Source of the DNA: Arthrobacter sp. AFG20
GTDB taxonomy: Bacteria > Actinomycetota > Actinomycetes > Actinomycetales > Micrococcaceae
NCBI RefSeq assembly: GCF_002892795.1
Contig: NZ_PJMC01000010.1
Coordinates: forward strand, 62,001-126,000
Direction: 5' to 3'
DNA length: 64,000 nt
A model generated the notes under the pieces. The model was not told the origin of the DNA and ran no database searches. It was given only the letters and a program-made list of their open reading frames with translations. Position 1 is the stretch's first letter. Each line of letters opens with the position of its first letter. Positions 1 through 9,298 of this stretch are shown here, in pieces. The translations under genes and the position numbers were made by a program.

Positions 1-1
1 T

Positions 2-751
2 GCCGCCGCAGTTCTGGTCATTACGACGGCGGCCTCCAGTTGGGCGGTATCCCTCACCGTGGCAGTCGGCGCAGTGCTGCTCGCCGCCGCCGCGGGCATC
101 GTGCGGCGGGTTCTCCTGGCCGCGGCAGTCATCGTTGTCCCCTTCTGGCTTTCGCTGCTGGTGATCCACGGCCTTTTCTTCCCTGAAGGGCGCACGGCGC
201 TGGCCAGCTGGGGCCCGGCCCGGGTCACGGCTGAGGGGCTGACCTTCGCCCTGGAAATGGGGCTCCGCACCGCCGCCTTCGTCCTGGTGCTGATGGTGTT
301 CTCCTTCAGTGTCAGAATCCCCGAGCTGGTTGCCGCCCTGACTGCCCGCCGTGTCCCGCCGCAGGTCGGGTACGTGCTGGCCTCCACCCTGCTGCTTGCC
401 CCGCTGGTCGCCGCGCGGCTGGACAAGGTCCGCCAGGCGCAGGAGTCGCGCGGACTCGTGGTGGGACGGGGAATTGGCAGCCGGCTTGCGGCCATCCGGC
501 TGCAGATGGTTCCGCTGGTGCTGGGCCTGGTTCACGACGCCGGCATCCGGGCACAGTCCCTCGACGCGAGGGGGTTCAGGAGCACCGGCCCCCGGACCAG
601 CTTCACGCAGGTCCGCGATTCAGCCGCGCAGGCAACCTTCCGCGTTTTCGCGATCCTGCTTGCCCTGGCGGCGGTGGGCTGGCGCATCGCTGAATCGCTA
701 CCGGCCGGGTCCCTGTCCGCGTGGTTCCTTTCAGGGGCTGGCGGCGGATGA
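2..751 (+). CDS. ecfT: ECF transporter transmembrane (EcfT-type) subunit, 5' end outside window
   Basis: This is the membrane coupling subunit of an energy-coupling-factor vitamin importer. The frame is open to the left edge, so the true start lies upstream; a GTG at 59 is only an internal candidate. The visible part of about 249 residues has several hydrophobic segments followed by a cytoplasmic loop with the two short Arg-containing motifs typical of EcfT (ESRG near 455 and DARG near 565), which in this family contact the ATPases. Its stop overlaps the start of the ATPase gene (ATGA at 748-751), so the two are translationally coupled. The substrate-binding S subunit is not in the window. 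A thiamine-precursor transporter of the YkoEDC kind is possible, because YkoD is also a double ATPase, but this is inference. Confidence 0.85.
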   Translation, partial: AAAVLVITTAASSWAVSLTVAVGAVLLAAAAGIVRRVLLAAAVIVVPFWLSLLVIHGLFFPEGRTALASWGPARVTAEGLTFALEMGLRTAAFVLVLMVFSFSVRIPELVAALTARRVPPQVGYVLASTLLLAPLVAARLDKVRQAQESRGLVVGRGIGSRLAAIRLQMVPLVLGLVHDAGIRAQSLDARGFRSTGPRTSFTQVRDSAAQATFRVFAILLALAAVGWRIAESLPAGSLSAWFLSGAGGG

Positions 752-2337
752 TCGCGGACAGGACTGCCGCAACCACGCTGCTGGCCTCCATCGCTTCGTT
801 TTCTTACCACGGCGATCCCAGCCCCGCGCTTCGCGGAGTGGAGGTAGCCGCCTCGCCCGGCACGCTGACGGCGGTGCTGGGCGGATCCGGCAGCGGAAAA
901 TCCACGCTGGGACGGCTCCTTGGTGCCTGGCTGCTCGGCGGCCGGGACGGAACGCTGGCGGGAAGCCTGCAACTGGAGGTGGCCGGGCATCCGGCAGGCA
1001 GCGCTCCGTTGCGCTTTACCGGAGCGCCGGATGATCCGCGGATCGATCCGGGGGCGTGGGCCCGGCACGTCGGCTACGTGCCGCAGGATGCGGCGGCGAT
1101 GCTGTCCGCGGTCCGCGGAACCGTGGAGGAGGAGCTCGCCTTCAGCCTGGAAAACCGCGGAGTTCCCCGCGCCGGCATGGTGCGGACCGTCGCCGATATT
1201 GCCCGCCGGACCGGACTCGACGGGCTCCTGCAGCGGGATCCGGCAACGCTGTCCGGCGGCGAGCTCCGCCGCTTGGCTGTTGGCTGCGCCGTGGTGGACG
1301 GTCCTGGCATCCTTGTCCTCGACGAGCCGCTTGAGTCCCTCGACCAGGCCGGTGTCCGGACCGTTGTGGAGCTGGTCCATGCCGAGCTGGCCCGGGGTAC
1401 CGCGGTTGTGGTGCTGAGCCAGCACGCCGACGCGCTGATCCGCGCGGCGGAGCGCTGGCTGGTACTGAAGGGCGGGGAGGAGACGGCCGCGGGACCACCC
1501 GCCCGGATCCTGCAGGGAGGTGCGCCGGCTGAATCCGGCGTCGTCATTACGTCCCCTGAAGTCGTCATCCCGTCCGCTGACCGGGAGCCCGAGCCGGATC
1601 CGATGCCGGCGCCGCCTCCGGTGGTGACGCTACCCGTGGCGGGGGCTGCTGCCGTTAGAACTAAAGCGGCTTTGGAGTTGGCGGGTGTGGCCTTCGGGTT
1701 CGGGGGACGGTCCGGCAGTTCGGGTAAGGAGGGCAGCCTGCTTTTGGAGGACGTGGACCTGCAGGTGATGCCCGGGGAAATCCTGGCCATTACCGGGCCC
1801 AACGGTGCCGGCAAGTCCACGTTGCTCCGGCTCCTCAACGGCCTCCACCGGCCGCTGCGCGGTGACGTCCGCGTGGCGGACGAGTCCATTGCCGGTGTTC
1901 CCACAGGGCTGGTGGCCCGCCGCCTGGGGCTCCTCTTCCAGCACCCGCATGACCAGCTGTTCGAGCGCACGGTGCTCCGCGAGGTGCTGTTCGGGCTGGA
2001 CCGCATCTTCGGCACCGGGGCGCCGGAACGCGCCCAAGCAGCCTTGGCCGCCGTCGGCCTTGGGGACAGCGGAAACGTGCACCCGCATGAGTTGCCGGCG
2101 TCCGGCCAGCGGCTACTTGCCCTCGCCACAGTCCTGGCGCGCGAACCGTCGGTGCTCGCGCTTGATGAACCCACAGTTGCGCTGGACGCCCACGGCCTGG
2201 AGCGGCTCACGGACGCCGTCTCAGCGGCAGCCGGCCGCGGCGCCGCCGTCGTGATGGTCACGCACGACCTCAGGTTCGCCAAGACGCATGCCCACCGGCT
2301 GCTCAGGCTAGACGGCGGCCGGCTCCGGCAGTTCTGA
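748..2337 (+). CDS. ECF transporter ATPase, two fused ABC domains
   Basis: A 529-residue protein with two complete ABC ATPase domains that energises the adjacent EcfT. Domain 1 has Walker A GGSGSGKST at about residues 45-53, signature LSGGE and Walker B ILVLDEP. Domain 2 has GPNGAGKST, Walker B VLALDEPT and a degenerate signature reading PASGQ instead of LSGGQ. A Pro/Glu-rich linker of about 50 residues joins them. I chose the ATG at 748 because it overlaps the ecfT stop; a GTG at 721 in the same frame would overlap ecfT further. In most ECF systems EcfA1 and EcfA2 are separate; fused forms (YkoD type) are known. Two ATP sites with one altered signature suggest asymmetric hydrolysis, which is inference. 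Confidence 0.88.
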   Translation: MIADRTAATTLLASIASFSYHGDPSPALRGVEVAASPGTLTAVLGGSGSGKSTLGRLLGAWLLGGRDGTLAGSLQLEVAGHPAGSAPLRFTGAPDDPRIDPGAWARHVGYVPQDAAAMLSAVRGTVEEELAFSLENRGVPRAGMVRTVADIARRTGLDGLLQRDPATLSGGELRRLAVGCAVVDGPGILVLDEPLESLDQAGVRTVVELVHAELARGTAVVVLSQHADALIRAAERWLVLKGGEETAAGPPARILQGGAPAESGVVITSPEVVIPSADREPEPDPMPAPPPVVTLPVAGAAAVRTKAALELAGVAFGFGGRSGSSGKEGSLLLEDVDLQVMPGEILAITGPNGAGKSTLLRLLNGLHRPLRGDVRVADESIAGVPTGLVARRLGLLFQHPHDQLFERTVLREVLFGLDRIFGTGAPERAQAALAAVGLGDSGNVHPHELPASGQRLLALATVLAREPSVLALDEPTVALDAHGLERLTDAVSAAAGRGAAVVMVTHDLRFAKTHAHRLLRLDGGRLRQF

Positions 2338-2412
2338 CCGCGCCTGCGGCCCCGAGGCCGGTGTCAGAGAGATGGACGGACAAGCCAACGTTTCGGGCGG
2401 CTCTAATGCCGG

Positions 2413-4581
2413 TCAGGAACGGGATGCCACTCCCGGCGGCAGGAACCGGGTGCCGTTGACGCGCTCCGAGGCTCCCACCCTGTCGAGGTAGGGGGTGATT
2501 CCGCCCAGGAACATCGGCCAGCCGGCGCCCAGGATCATGCACAGGTCGATGTCCTCGGGCCCCGCCACCACGCCCTCCTCGAGCATCAGCCCGATCTCCT
2601 CGGCCAGGGCGTCCTGGGTCCGGCGCAGCACTTCCTCTGCGGTTGACGAAGTGTTGCCGAAGGACATCAGCGCAGAGGTGGCGGCAGGAATCTCCTGCCC
2701 GCCGTCCGCTGCCGTGGACCACAGGGATCTGACCTTGTTGTCGACCAGTTTCTGCAGGTTCTGGGAGACCGGGAAGCGGTCGCCGAAGGCCGCATGCAGA
2801 GATTCCTGTACGCTCTGGGCAACGGGCAATCCCACCATGGCGAGGAGGGTGAACGGGGTCATGGGGAGACCCATGGGGCGCAGCGCGGCATCCGCAACGT
2901 CGGCTGGCGTACCCTCGTCGAAGGCGGCTGTGACTTCGCCCATGAGCCGCAGCAGGATGCGGTTGACCACGAATGCGGGGGCGTCCTTGACCAGGACGGC
3001 GGTCTTTTTCAGGCCCCTGGCGAGTTCGAAGGCGGTGGCGAGCACCGCGTCGTCGGTCTTCGGTGCCCGGACAATTTCGAGCAGCGGCATGACGGCCACG
3101 GGATTGAAGAAGTGGAAGCCCACGAGCCGCTCGGGATACCGCAGGTCTGCGGCCATGGCTGTCACGGACAGTGAGGAGGTGTTCGTGGCCAGGATGCACT
3201 CCGGTGAGACGATGGCCTCGAGCTCGGCAAACACCTGCTTCTTGATGTTCAGTTCCTCGAACACGGCCTCAATGACGAAGTCGGCGTCCGCGAACGGTTC
3301 CTTGGAAACGGACCCTGTCACGAGCGCCTTGGCTGCAGTGGCGACGTCTGTGGCCAGCCGGCCCTTCGCCACCAGCTTGTCCACTTCGCTGTGGACGTAG
3401 CCAATGCCCTTGTCCACACGGTCCTGGTCGATGTCTGTCAGGACCACGGGAACCCCGAGCTGGCGCGCGAACAGCAGGGCAAGCTGGCTGGCCATGAGGC
3501 CGGCGCCCACCACGCCAATCTTTGTGACTGGTCTGGCGAGCTCGCGGCCGGGAGCGCCCGCGGGCCGCTTGGCCCGTTTCTGCACGAGATCCAGGAAAGC
3601 GTAGACGGTTGCACGGAACTCGTCGGTCTGTATTAGGCCTGCCAGCGTTTCGCATTCGAGCGCGGCAGACTCGGCCTGGGTCATGGTGCGGTTGGCTGCC
3701 ATGATGTTCAGCACCTCGGCCGGCGCCGGGGAGGCATTGGACGTTTTGGTTTCGACGTAGGCGCGGCCGGCGGCCACGGCGTCCGCCCAGCGGGCGGCAA
3801 CAGCGGGGTCGGCGGGATCGACGGCGGCGGGCCGTTCCGGTACTGCATGAGAAAGTGCGCCGCTAGCGACAATGCCAGCAGCCCAGGCGACGGACTGCGC
3901 CAGGAAATCCTCCGGCTCGAACAGCGCATCCGCAATGCCGAGCTTGAAGGCTTCGGGGCCGGACAGCGTGCGGTTGTTGTTCAGTGCGTTCTCGATCATC
4001 ACTTTCACCGCGTTCTCCGGCCCGATCAGCCGCGGCAGAAGGTACACGCCGCCCCACCCGGGCACCAACCCTAGGAAGGCCTCGGGGAGTGCCAGCGCCC
4101 CGGCGCCGGCAGACACCGTGCGGTAGGTGGACTGCAGGGCGATCTCCAGTCCGCCGCCGAGAGCCACGCCGTTGATGAAGGCGAAGCTGGGAACGCCCAG
4201 GTTCGCCAGCATGGCGTAGACCTCGTGACCCAGCTGCGCCATCCACAGACCGTGCTCGCGCTCCTGCAGCTTCGTGACCGCGGACAGATCTGCCCCGGCA
4301 ACGAAGAAGTTCGGCTTGCCCGTCACGGCTACCGCCGCGATCTCGCCCGCGGCCGCCCGCTCGCGCAGCCGTTCGAGGACGGTGCCGAGTTCAACGAGGG
4401 TATTGGGGCCAAGCGTCGTGGGCTTGGAAGGGCCCAGCCCGTTGTCCAGCGTGATCAAGGCCAAGACGCCCGGGCTGGCAAGGCCTTCTGCGGCAGGGAG
4501 TTCGATGTCCTGCACGGAGGAATGGGTGACCGCCTCATCCGGAAAGAGATCGGCAAGTTTGCGGAAATCTGCGGCGCTCAT
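2413..4581 (-). CDS. fadB: Fatty acid oxidation multifunctional protein (enoyl-CoA hydratase / 3-hydroxyacyl-CoA dehydrogenase)
   Basis: A 722-residue bifunctional beta-oxidation enzyme. The N-terminal third is a crotonase fold (the GADLSAV and GVALGGGLEIAL motifs form the acyl-CoA pocket and oxyanion hole), which hydrates enoyl-CoA. The rest is a 3-hydroxyacyl-CoA dehydrogenase with a Rossmann start GVVGAGLMAS and the conserved ATNTSSLSV and GFHFFNPV segments. The start is supported by GAGGAG about 9 bases upstream. It lies tail to tail with the ABC ATPase. No thiolase (fadA) partner is adjacent; upstream are a palindromic operator and then degenerate mobile DNA. The family assignment is firm; FadB versus FadJ is not decided by sequence. 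Confidence 0.9.
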   Translation of the reverse strand: MSAADFRKLADLFPDEAVTHSSVQDIELPAAEGLASPGVLALITLDNGLGPSKPTTLGPNTLVELGTVLERLRERAAAGEIAAVAVTGKPNFFVAGADLSAVTKLQEREHGLWMAQLGHEVYAMLANLGVPSFAFINGVALGGGLEIALQSTYRTVSAGAGALALPEAFLGLVPGWGGVYLLPRLIGPENAVKVMIENALNNNRTLSGPEAFKLGIADALFEPEDFLAQSVAWAAGIVASGALSHAVPERPAAVDPADPAVAARWADAVAAGRAYVETKTSNASPAPAEVLNIMAANRTMTQAESAALECETLAGLIQTDEFRATVYAFLDLVQKRAKRPAGAPGRELARPVTKIGVVGAGLMASQLALLFARQLGVPVVLTDIDQDRVDKGIGYVHSEVDKLVAKGRLATDVATAAKALVTGSVSKEPFADADFVIEAVFEELNIKKQVFAELEAIVSPECILATNTSSLSVTAMAADLRYPERLVGFHFFNPVAVMPLLEIVRAPKTDDAVLATAFELARGLKKTAVLVKDAPAFVVNRILLRLMGEVTAAFDEGTPADVADAALRPMGLPMTPFTLLAMVGLPVAQSVQESLHAAFGDRFPVSQNLQKLVDNKVRSLWSTAADGGQEIPAATSALMSFGNTSSTAEEVLRRTQDALAEEIGLMLEEGVVAGPEDIDLCMILGAGWPMFLGGITPYLDRVGASERVNGTRFLPPGVASRS

Positions 4582-4623
4582 TCTGTTGGCTCCTCATTGA
4601 GACGGGGTATCGATGGAGCCAAC

Positions 4624-4639
4624 GTTACTCGCGAGTAAC
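4624..4639. promoter_or_regulatory. Perfect 16-bp palindrome, probable TetR-family fatty-acid operator
   Basis: GTTACTCGCGAGTAAC is a perfect inverted repeat beginning 43 bases upstream of the fadB start. The shape (GTTACT, four-base centre, AGTAAC) matches operators of TetR-type acyl-CoA-responsive repressors of actinobacterial beta-oxidation genes. The regulator is not in the window. Assignment to a specific repressor is inference. Confidence 0.6.
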
Positions 4640-4984
4640 ATTGGCTGCAACCAGTAGAGGCCCCTACAGGGCGCGGACGGCGTGGATGATCGACGGCGGC
4701 GGCCCCGGACTCGAGCCCGCCCTTGAGGCAGACTACTCCTGTGGAAAGGGCGGTGGCCTTTTACGCTGCTGTGACTGATGCCCAGTGGGGCCATGGATCC
4801 ACCGGCAGTGGTCCGTGCAGGTCGTGGTTTGGGCCAGTGGGGTGGTTCCCAGTCCTGTTGTTCGCTGGGGTAGGCCCGGCCTGTGGGTGAGATCCAGCCC
4901 GGTGGTGTGTGGCAGGTTGCCTCGGTGGGTCTCCACGCTGTGGAGTTTTCAGACCGTGGTGCTTGGGCAGGGTTGGCCGAGGTT
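4640..4984. other. Gene-free stretch upstream of the DUF1016 remnant
   Basis: About 345 bases between the fadB operator and the recognisable part of the DUF1016 remnant. An open frame crosses it, but its residues resemble no family I know and look like read-through of non-coding DNA. No terminator or RNA gene is apparent. Confidence 0.4.
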
Positions 4985-5566
4985 GCTGATGCCGGTGGTC
5001 GCGCCGTCGGACCAGGCCAGAAAGTGGTACTGGTCCATCGGAAATGATGTGACAGCGCAGGAGAACCGCCAGGGGTGGGGGAGCAGCGTCATTAAGAGGC
5101 TGGGGGAGGATCTCCGTACTGAATTCCCAGAGATGAAGGGATTCTCGCCGAGGAACCTTCAGTACATGACGGCTTTTGCCAAGGCTGGGCGGTGGCACCA
5201 ATTGCGCAACAGGCTGTTGCGCAGTTGCCATTGGGGGCACATAACGGTCTTGCTCGACAAGCTTTCCGAGCCTGAGGACAGAGAGTGGTACGTCTCTGCC
5301 GCTGTCGAGTACGGATGGTCCAGCAATGTGCTGATGAACATGATCATGAACAACACCATGGAGCGGACCGGCGCGGCTCCCTCCAATTTTGCGCAACGAC
5401 TTGTTGCGCAGGATACCGAGCTCGCGCACAGGTCGCCGAAGACTCCTACAACTTTGAGTTTCTTGGCCTCTCCGGCGAAGTTGCCGAACGGGACCTGGAG
5501 AACGCGCTCACCAGCAGGATCACCGAAACCCTCCGAGAGCTAGGCCCCGGATTCGCTTTTGTTGGG
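4985..5566 (+). pseudogene. Decayed DUF1016/YhcG-type PDDEXK nuclease gene
   Basis: The translation shows the DUF1016 N-terminal hallmarks: WYWSIG at about 5025, then GWGSSVIKRLGEDLR, MKGFSPRNLQYM, WGHITVLLDK, and the beginning of the nuclease half (FEFLGLSGE, GFAFVG at about 5550). These pieces lie in different frames: the IAQQAVAQLP segment near 5202-5232 is shifted relative to its flanks, and the FLGLSGE part is shifted again relative to the AAPSNFAQRL part. The catalytic C-terminal half is missing; the reading runs directly into an IS5-family transposase remnant. Intact members are about 340 residues and are often linked with restriction or toxin-antitoxin loci. This copy cannot make a working protein. 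Confidence 0.75.
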
Positions 5567-5574
5567 CCTGATCC

Positions 5575-5993
5575 CCTTCCCGGGGTCAGGGCGGAGATGC
5601 GCCGATGTTCACCCACCTGATGGACCAACTGAAGATCAACCGTGCCGGTCCGGGCGGGCCACGAACCCGCCCGGACCGTGTCGGCGGTGACAAAGCCTAC
5701 TCATCCCGTGCGATCCGGCCCCACCTCCGCGACCGCGGCATCGTGGCGGTCATCCCGCAAACCCTCCGATCAGATCGGCCACGGAAAACGACGCGGCTCC
5801 ACCGGCGGCCGACCTCCGGCCTTCGACAAAGAGGACCTACAAGGGCCGCAACGTCGTCGAACGGAACTTCAGCATCTTCAAGCAGTGGCGCGCGTTGGCA
5901 ACGCGCTACGACAAACTCGCACTCACCTACCGCGGCGGGGCCGTTCTGCGGGCAATCAGCATCTGGCTGACAGCTTCAGGAGACACACCTTAG
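5575..5993 (+). pseudogene. IS5-family (IS427-like) transposase, C-terminal remnant with two frameshifts
   Basis: The C-terminal half of an IS5-type DDE transposase can be read in three successive frames: GQGGDAPMFTHLMDQL through DKAYSSRAIR and IVAVIPQ (5605 frame), then RGSTGGRPPAFDKED, then YKGRNVVERNFSIFKQWR to the TAG at 5991-5993. Each change fits one extra base (about 5760 and 5835). The N-terminal half and left terminal repeat are missing. The remnant abuts the decayed DUF1016 gene on its left and ends tail to tail over the last bases of the downstream reductase gene, so insertion was followed by deletion and drift. Confidence 0.8.
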
Positions 5994-7396
5994 GCGTCGA
6001 TCACCAAGTCGGTTCGCGCGGTGGAGCAGCAGGGCAGGAACTTGCCTGCATCGATCTCCCGTTTCCGGATTCCGCCCTGGTGGTTCATCTCGATCTCGCC
6101 GGAAAGCTTGACGACCTTGCAGGAGCCGCACATGCCTTCCTTGCAGTTCGCGCCGATCCTGACGCCGGCACGCTGGGCCGCCCCGAGGATGTGTTCGTCG
6201 GGGTCGATCCGCACGTTGAGGCCGGTGCGGGTGAAGGAAAGGGTGAGGCTTCCTGTTCCGACGGTGTCGAAGCTCGAGGCGTCGGGGGTCCCGGCATCCG
6301 GCCCGACGTCCGGACGGCCGTCGGGGCGGGGGACGTCCGGGTCGACGGTTTCCAGCGGCAGCCCCGTGGCCTTCAGGGTCCCCTCGGCGTCGTAGCCTGG
6401 TTCGTAGAGCCCGAACGCGGTTGGCTGGCTTTCATAGTAGTCCTCGGCGGAATCGGCGATTTCCTCGGCGATTTCCTCTGCAATGTCCGCTGCAAGCGCG
6501 AGCTCTGCCTGGTATTCAAGGAGCGTTTGGCGGTCTCCCGTGAAGAATTCCATGTAGATGGAGGTGTCGTCGACGCCGACCTTCTTGAGGAGCTCGGTGG
6601 CGGTGTTCAGGTAACCCTCCGGGCCGCAGGCATAGACCTGGCGGCCGTTGGCATCGGGGGCAACCTCGTCGAGCATGGCCGCCGTCAGCCTTCCGCTGAG
6701 CCATTCCCACCCTTCAGGCTTGCTCCGGTCACCCAGGGAGTAGAAGACCTTGACGCGCGAGTCCACGGAGGCGATGTAGGCCAGCTCCTGGTGGAAGGCA
6801 TATCCTCCGGCTTCCGCTCCGTGGTAGAGCACCACCACATCGGCCTGTCCGGGCAGGGAGTGGATGGTCCGCACCATCGACATGATGGGGGTGATGCCTG
6901 CGCCGGCGGCCAGCAAGAGGTACCGTGCCCGGCGGTCCGCGTCGGGGAGGTGGAATGCCCCGACCGGTCCGAGCATCTCGAGGACGGTGCCGGGTTTGAC
7001 GTTTTCGTGCACCCAGGGTGAGACGAGTCCAGTGGGGTCGCGTTTGACTGTGATGTTGAAGGTCCACGGCTGGGTGGGCGAACTGGACAGCGAGTAGCTG
7101 CGGTCCACCGGATCCTGGTCCTCGCCGTTCACGGGAAAGGCGACGTTCACGTACTGGCCCGCACGGAACGCCAGCGGCGCACCATCGCAGCGGCGGAACA
7201 CGAAGGTCATCATGCCGCCTGCCTCGGGAACGGTCTCGACGCATTCGGCCATGAACTCCTGCGGATGCCAGGGGCCCAATGCGTGGGCGGCGCGGGCGGG
7301 TCCCTCGGTGCTGCCCATCACCCTGTTCCACGGCATCTCAAGACCGCGAATGCGCTGTGGTTCCTGGATTGCCGTCTCGGTGCGGAGTTCAATCAT
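5990..7396 (-). CDS. gbcB: Hybrid flavin/2Fe-2S NADH reductase, GbcB-like (betaine monooxygenase reductase)
   Basis: A 468-residue reductase that passes electrons from NAD(P)H to the Rieske oxygenase encoded just upstream. Order of domains: FNR-like FAD domain (motif RSYSLSS), NAD-binding domain (AAGAGITPIMSM, YACGPEGYL), an acidic Ala/Glu linker, and a C-terminal plant-type 2Fe-2S ferredoxin with NCKEGMCGSC and a final Cys in LPCCST. I chose the ATG at 7394-7396 because it overlaps the stop of the oxygenase gene (ATGA); the frame is open further upstream but that would lie inside the oxygenase. Similar reductases serve carnitine or stachydrine oxygenases, so the substrate rests on the partner. 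Confidence 0.8.
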   Translation of the reverse strand: MIELRTETAIQEPQRIRGLEMPWNRVMGSTEGPARAAHALGPWHPQEFMAECVETVPEAGGMMTFVFRRCDGAPLAFRAGQYVNVAFPVNGEDQDPVDRSYSLSSSPTQPWTFNITVKRDPTGLVSPWVHENVKPGTVLEMLGPVGAFHLPDADRRARYLLLAAGAGITPIMSMVRTIHSLPGQADVVVLYHGAEAGGYAFHQELAYIASVDSRVKVFYSLGDRSKPEGWEWLSGRLTAAMLDEVAPDANGRQVYACGPEGYLNTATELLKKVGVDDTSIYMEFFTGDRQTLLEYQAELALAADIAEEIAEEIADSAEDYYESQPTAFGLYEPGYDAEGTLKATGLPLETVDPDVPRPDGRPDVGPDAGTPDASSFDTVGTGSLTLSFTRTGLNVRIDPDEHILGAAQRAGVRIGANCKEGMCGSCKVVKLSGEIEMNHQGGIRKREIDAGKFLPCCSTARTDLVIDA

Positions 7397-8697
7397 GCCA
7401 AGTGCTCCTGCACTCGCTGCACGTACCAGTTGATGAATGCCTCGACCTGGTATTCGCTCTTCATGTAGGGGCCGGGCTGGTAGGCGGGGCTGCCGGCGCC
7501 CTTCTGGCACAGCTCCACGAAGGCCTTGTCCTGCAGATTGGTCTGCTTCCAGGTGTAGGTGAGTTTGTCCAGATCGTAGTCGACGCCTTCCTCGGCGTCG
7601 TCAGCTACCAGCCAGGTGGTGCGTACGAGGGTCTGGTGTTCGTTGATGGGAAAGACGCCGAATGTGATGACGTGGTCCCCCAGGAAGTGGAACCAGCTGT
7701 TGGGCTGCAGGTGCATCGAGCAGCGGCCAAGGCGGAAGTCCCGCAAGTCACCCAGCAGTTTCTTGGAAAGCCTGCGCCCATCAGGGGAGAACGATTCGCC
7801 TTCACCGTCGAGCGATTCCCGTGAGATCCGGATTCCCGCGATGCGCGTGTCAAGCTCCTCGACGACCTCGTAGGGAAGGCCATAGCGGCGGCAACGCTCC
7901 TCGAGCGAGGACTGTGCTTCCTTGTTGCGGTCCCACACTTCCTCGAGATGGGCCGGGACCAGGCCCTCGGTCAGGCCCCAGGTGGGGAATAGGGAGCAGG
8001 CGAGCTCAGGGTGGCCGTCGCAGTGGTAGCACTCACGGTTGTTCTCCATGACGAGCTTCCAGTTGCCCTCCTCGATGATGTTCTGCTGGTAGGCGATTTT
8101 CGTCTTCGCCAGATCGTGGGGCGCGAGGTAGGGCTCAAAGATCTTTGAGGTTTCGTCGAAGTCCGTCGGCGGCTGATCAGCAATGCAGACGAAGATAAGT
8201 CCGGCGACCTCGCGGCCGTGGGCGCGTTTGAGGCCGAAGCAACTCTTGTCGAACTTCGTTTCCCCCGGTGCCGAGGCATGGATCAGATCGCCGGTGGGGG
8301 AGTAGGTCCAGGAGTGGTAGCCGCATACCAGGTTTCCGGTTGATCCCGCGGATTCAGTCAGGACGCGGGCACCGCGGTGGCGGCATACGTTGTGCAGGAC
8401 GTTCACGCCGCCGTCGTCGTTGCGCAGCACGATCAGGGAGTAGGGCCCATAGTCGACCGTGACGTAGTCGCCCGGCTCCGGCAGCTCAGCGGTGCTGGCG
8501 GCGAAGATCCAGTGCTGGCCAAAAATGGCCTCCATGTCGATTTTGAAAATCGTCGGGTCCGTGTAGAAGGGGGCGTCGAGGGAATATCCCGTGCGCCGGG
8601 ACGCAAACAACTCAGTGATCTCTGCCAGCTGCTCTGCAGGCAATGATGAAGCGAGTTTTCCGCGTGAATTGAGGGGCACGTTCACTGAAGTAGTCAT
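7393..8697 (-). CDS. gbcA: Rieske aromatic-ring-hydroxylase-type oxygenase, GbcA-like (glycine betaine monooxygenase)
   Basis: A 434-residue alpha subunit of a Rieske non-haem iron oxygenase. The Rieske centre is visible as CRH and CGYH about 17 residues apart, and the mononuclear iron ligands as ENNRECYHCDGHPE. Sequence style and its paired reductase fit GbcA, which demethylates glycine betaine to dimethylglycine; stachydrine or carnitine oxygenases are alternatives. The ATG at 8695-8697 has GGGAGGAAA eight bases upstream; the frame extends 11 codons further but without a ribosome binding site. It forms a two-gene operon with gbcB through an ATGA overlap. No betaine transporter or downstream demethylation genes are next to it. 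Confidence 0.78.
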   Translation of the reverse strand: MTTSVNVPLNSRGKLASSLPAEQLAEITELFASRRTGYSLDAPFYTDPTIFKIDMEAIFGQHWIFAASTAELPEPGDYVTVDYGPYSLIVLRNDDGGVNVLHNVCRHRGARVLTESAGSTGNLVCGYHSWTYSPTGDLIHASAPGETKFDKSCFGLKRAHGREVAGLIFVCIADQPPTDFDETSKIFEPYLAPHDLAKTKIAYQQNIIEEGNWKLVMENNRECYHCDGHPELACSLFPTWGLTEGLVPAHLEEVWDRNKEAQSSLEERCRRYGLPYEVVEELDTRIAGIRISRESLDGEGESFSPDGRRLSKKLLGDLRDFRLGRCSMHLQPNSWFHFLGDHVITFGVFPINEHQTLVRTTWLVADDAEEGVDYDLDKLTYTWKQTNLQDKAFVELCQKGAGSPAYQPGPYMKSEYQVEAFINWYVQRVQEHLA

Positions 8698-9298
8698 GTG
8701 TTTCCTCCCGGGGGGCTGGGTAGTGTGCAAATCGTGGCGATGACGGGTTTAGTGGGGCAACCGGCGTGTCGAGAACTTGTAGTCGTGCGATTAGAGGATC
8801 GATGTGCAAGCGCACGAACTAGGAAAAGCCATGGATAGCGGTAGCGACTCCCATATCTCCGTCCTCAAGTGCTTCCTACGCAACAGCAATCAGGATACGC
8901 AACAGAGTGACTCATGCCACGCCTGTTGTCAAGCTCTTAAAGATGCGGCGCAAGACGACAGAACAGCGCAGGTCATCGAGGTTGCCGGCCGGACGTCCAC
9001 GCTGTGCACCACCACGGTGGCCCCCATCCCGAGCGAACCGCAATAACTCGGTCACTTCCGGTCTGGCCAGGTCCCTACCGGAGGCCTTGTCTGTGAGAGG
9101 TGACCAAATCCGTCAGTGTCATTGTGTGGATCCCGGCGGTCCTGCTTATTCCCGGTGTCCTGCTGGGCCGCAAGAAATTCCCGAATACAGCGGGCGCGCC
9201 TGGTGGACGATGCGGCAGAACTCGGCCCCAGGTTTTGGCATTGTCGGCGGGGCAATGACCTAACCCGAACCAAACGCTGCCAAGACCCATCCGGGACC
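8698..9298. other. Intergenic region between gbcA and an IS3 remnant
   Basis: About 600 bases with no convincing gene. It holds the gbcA promoter region (an imperfect GTGC-AAGC-GCAC dyad near 8807-8818). A 52-codon frame from a GTG at 9100 to the TGA at 9256-9258 begins with one hydrophobic stretch (SVIVWIPAVLLIPGVLLG) and could be a small membrane peptide or the tail of a lost transporter, but its ribosome binding site is poorly placed and I do not call it a gene. Confidence 0.5.

Noticed and set aside
9100..9258. A 52-codon GTG-started frame with one hydrophobic stretch
   Set aside because: Its GGAGG lies about 16 bases upstream of the start and the second half is random-looking. Recorded within the intergenic feature only.
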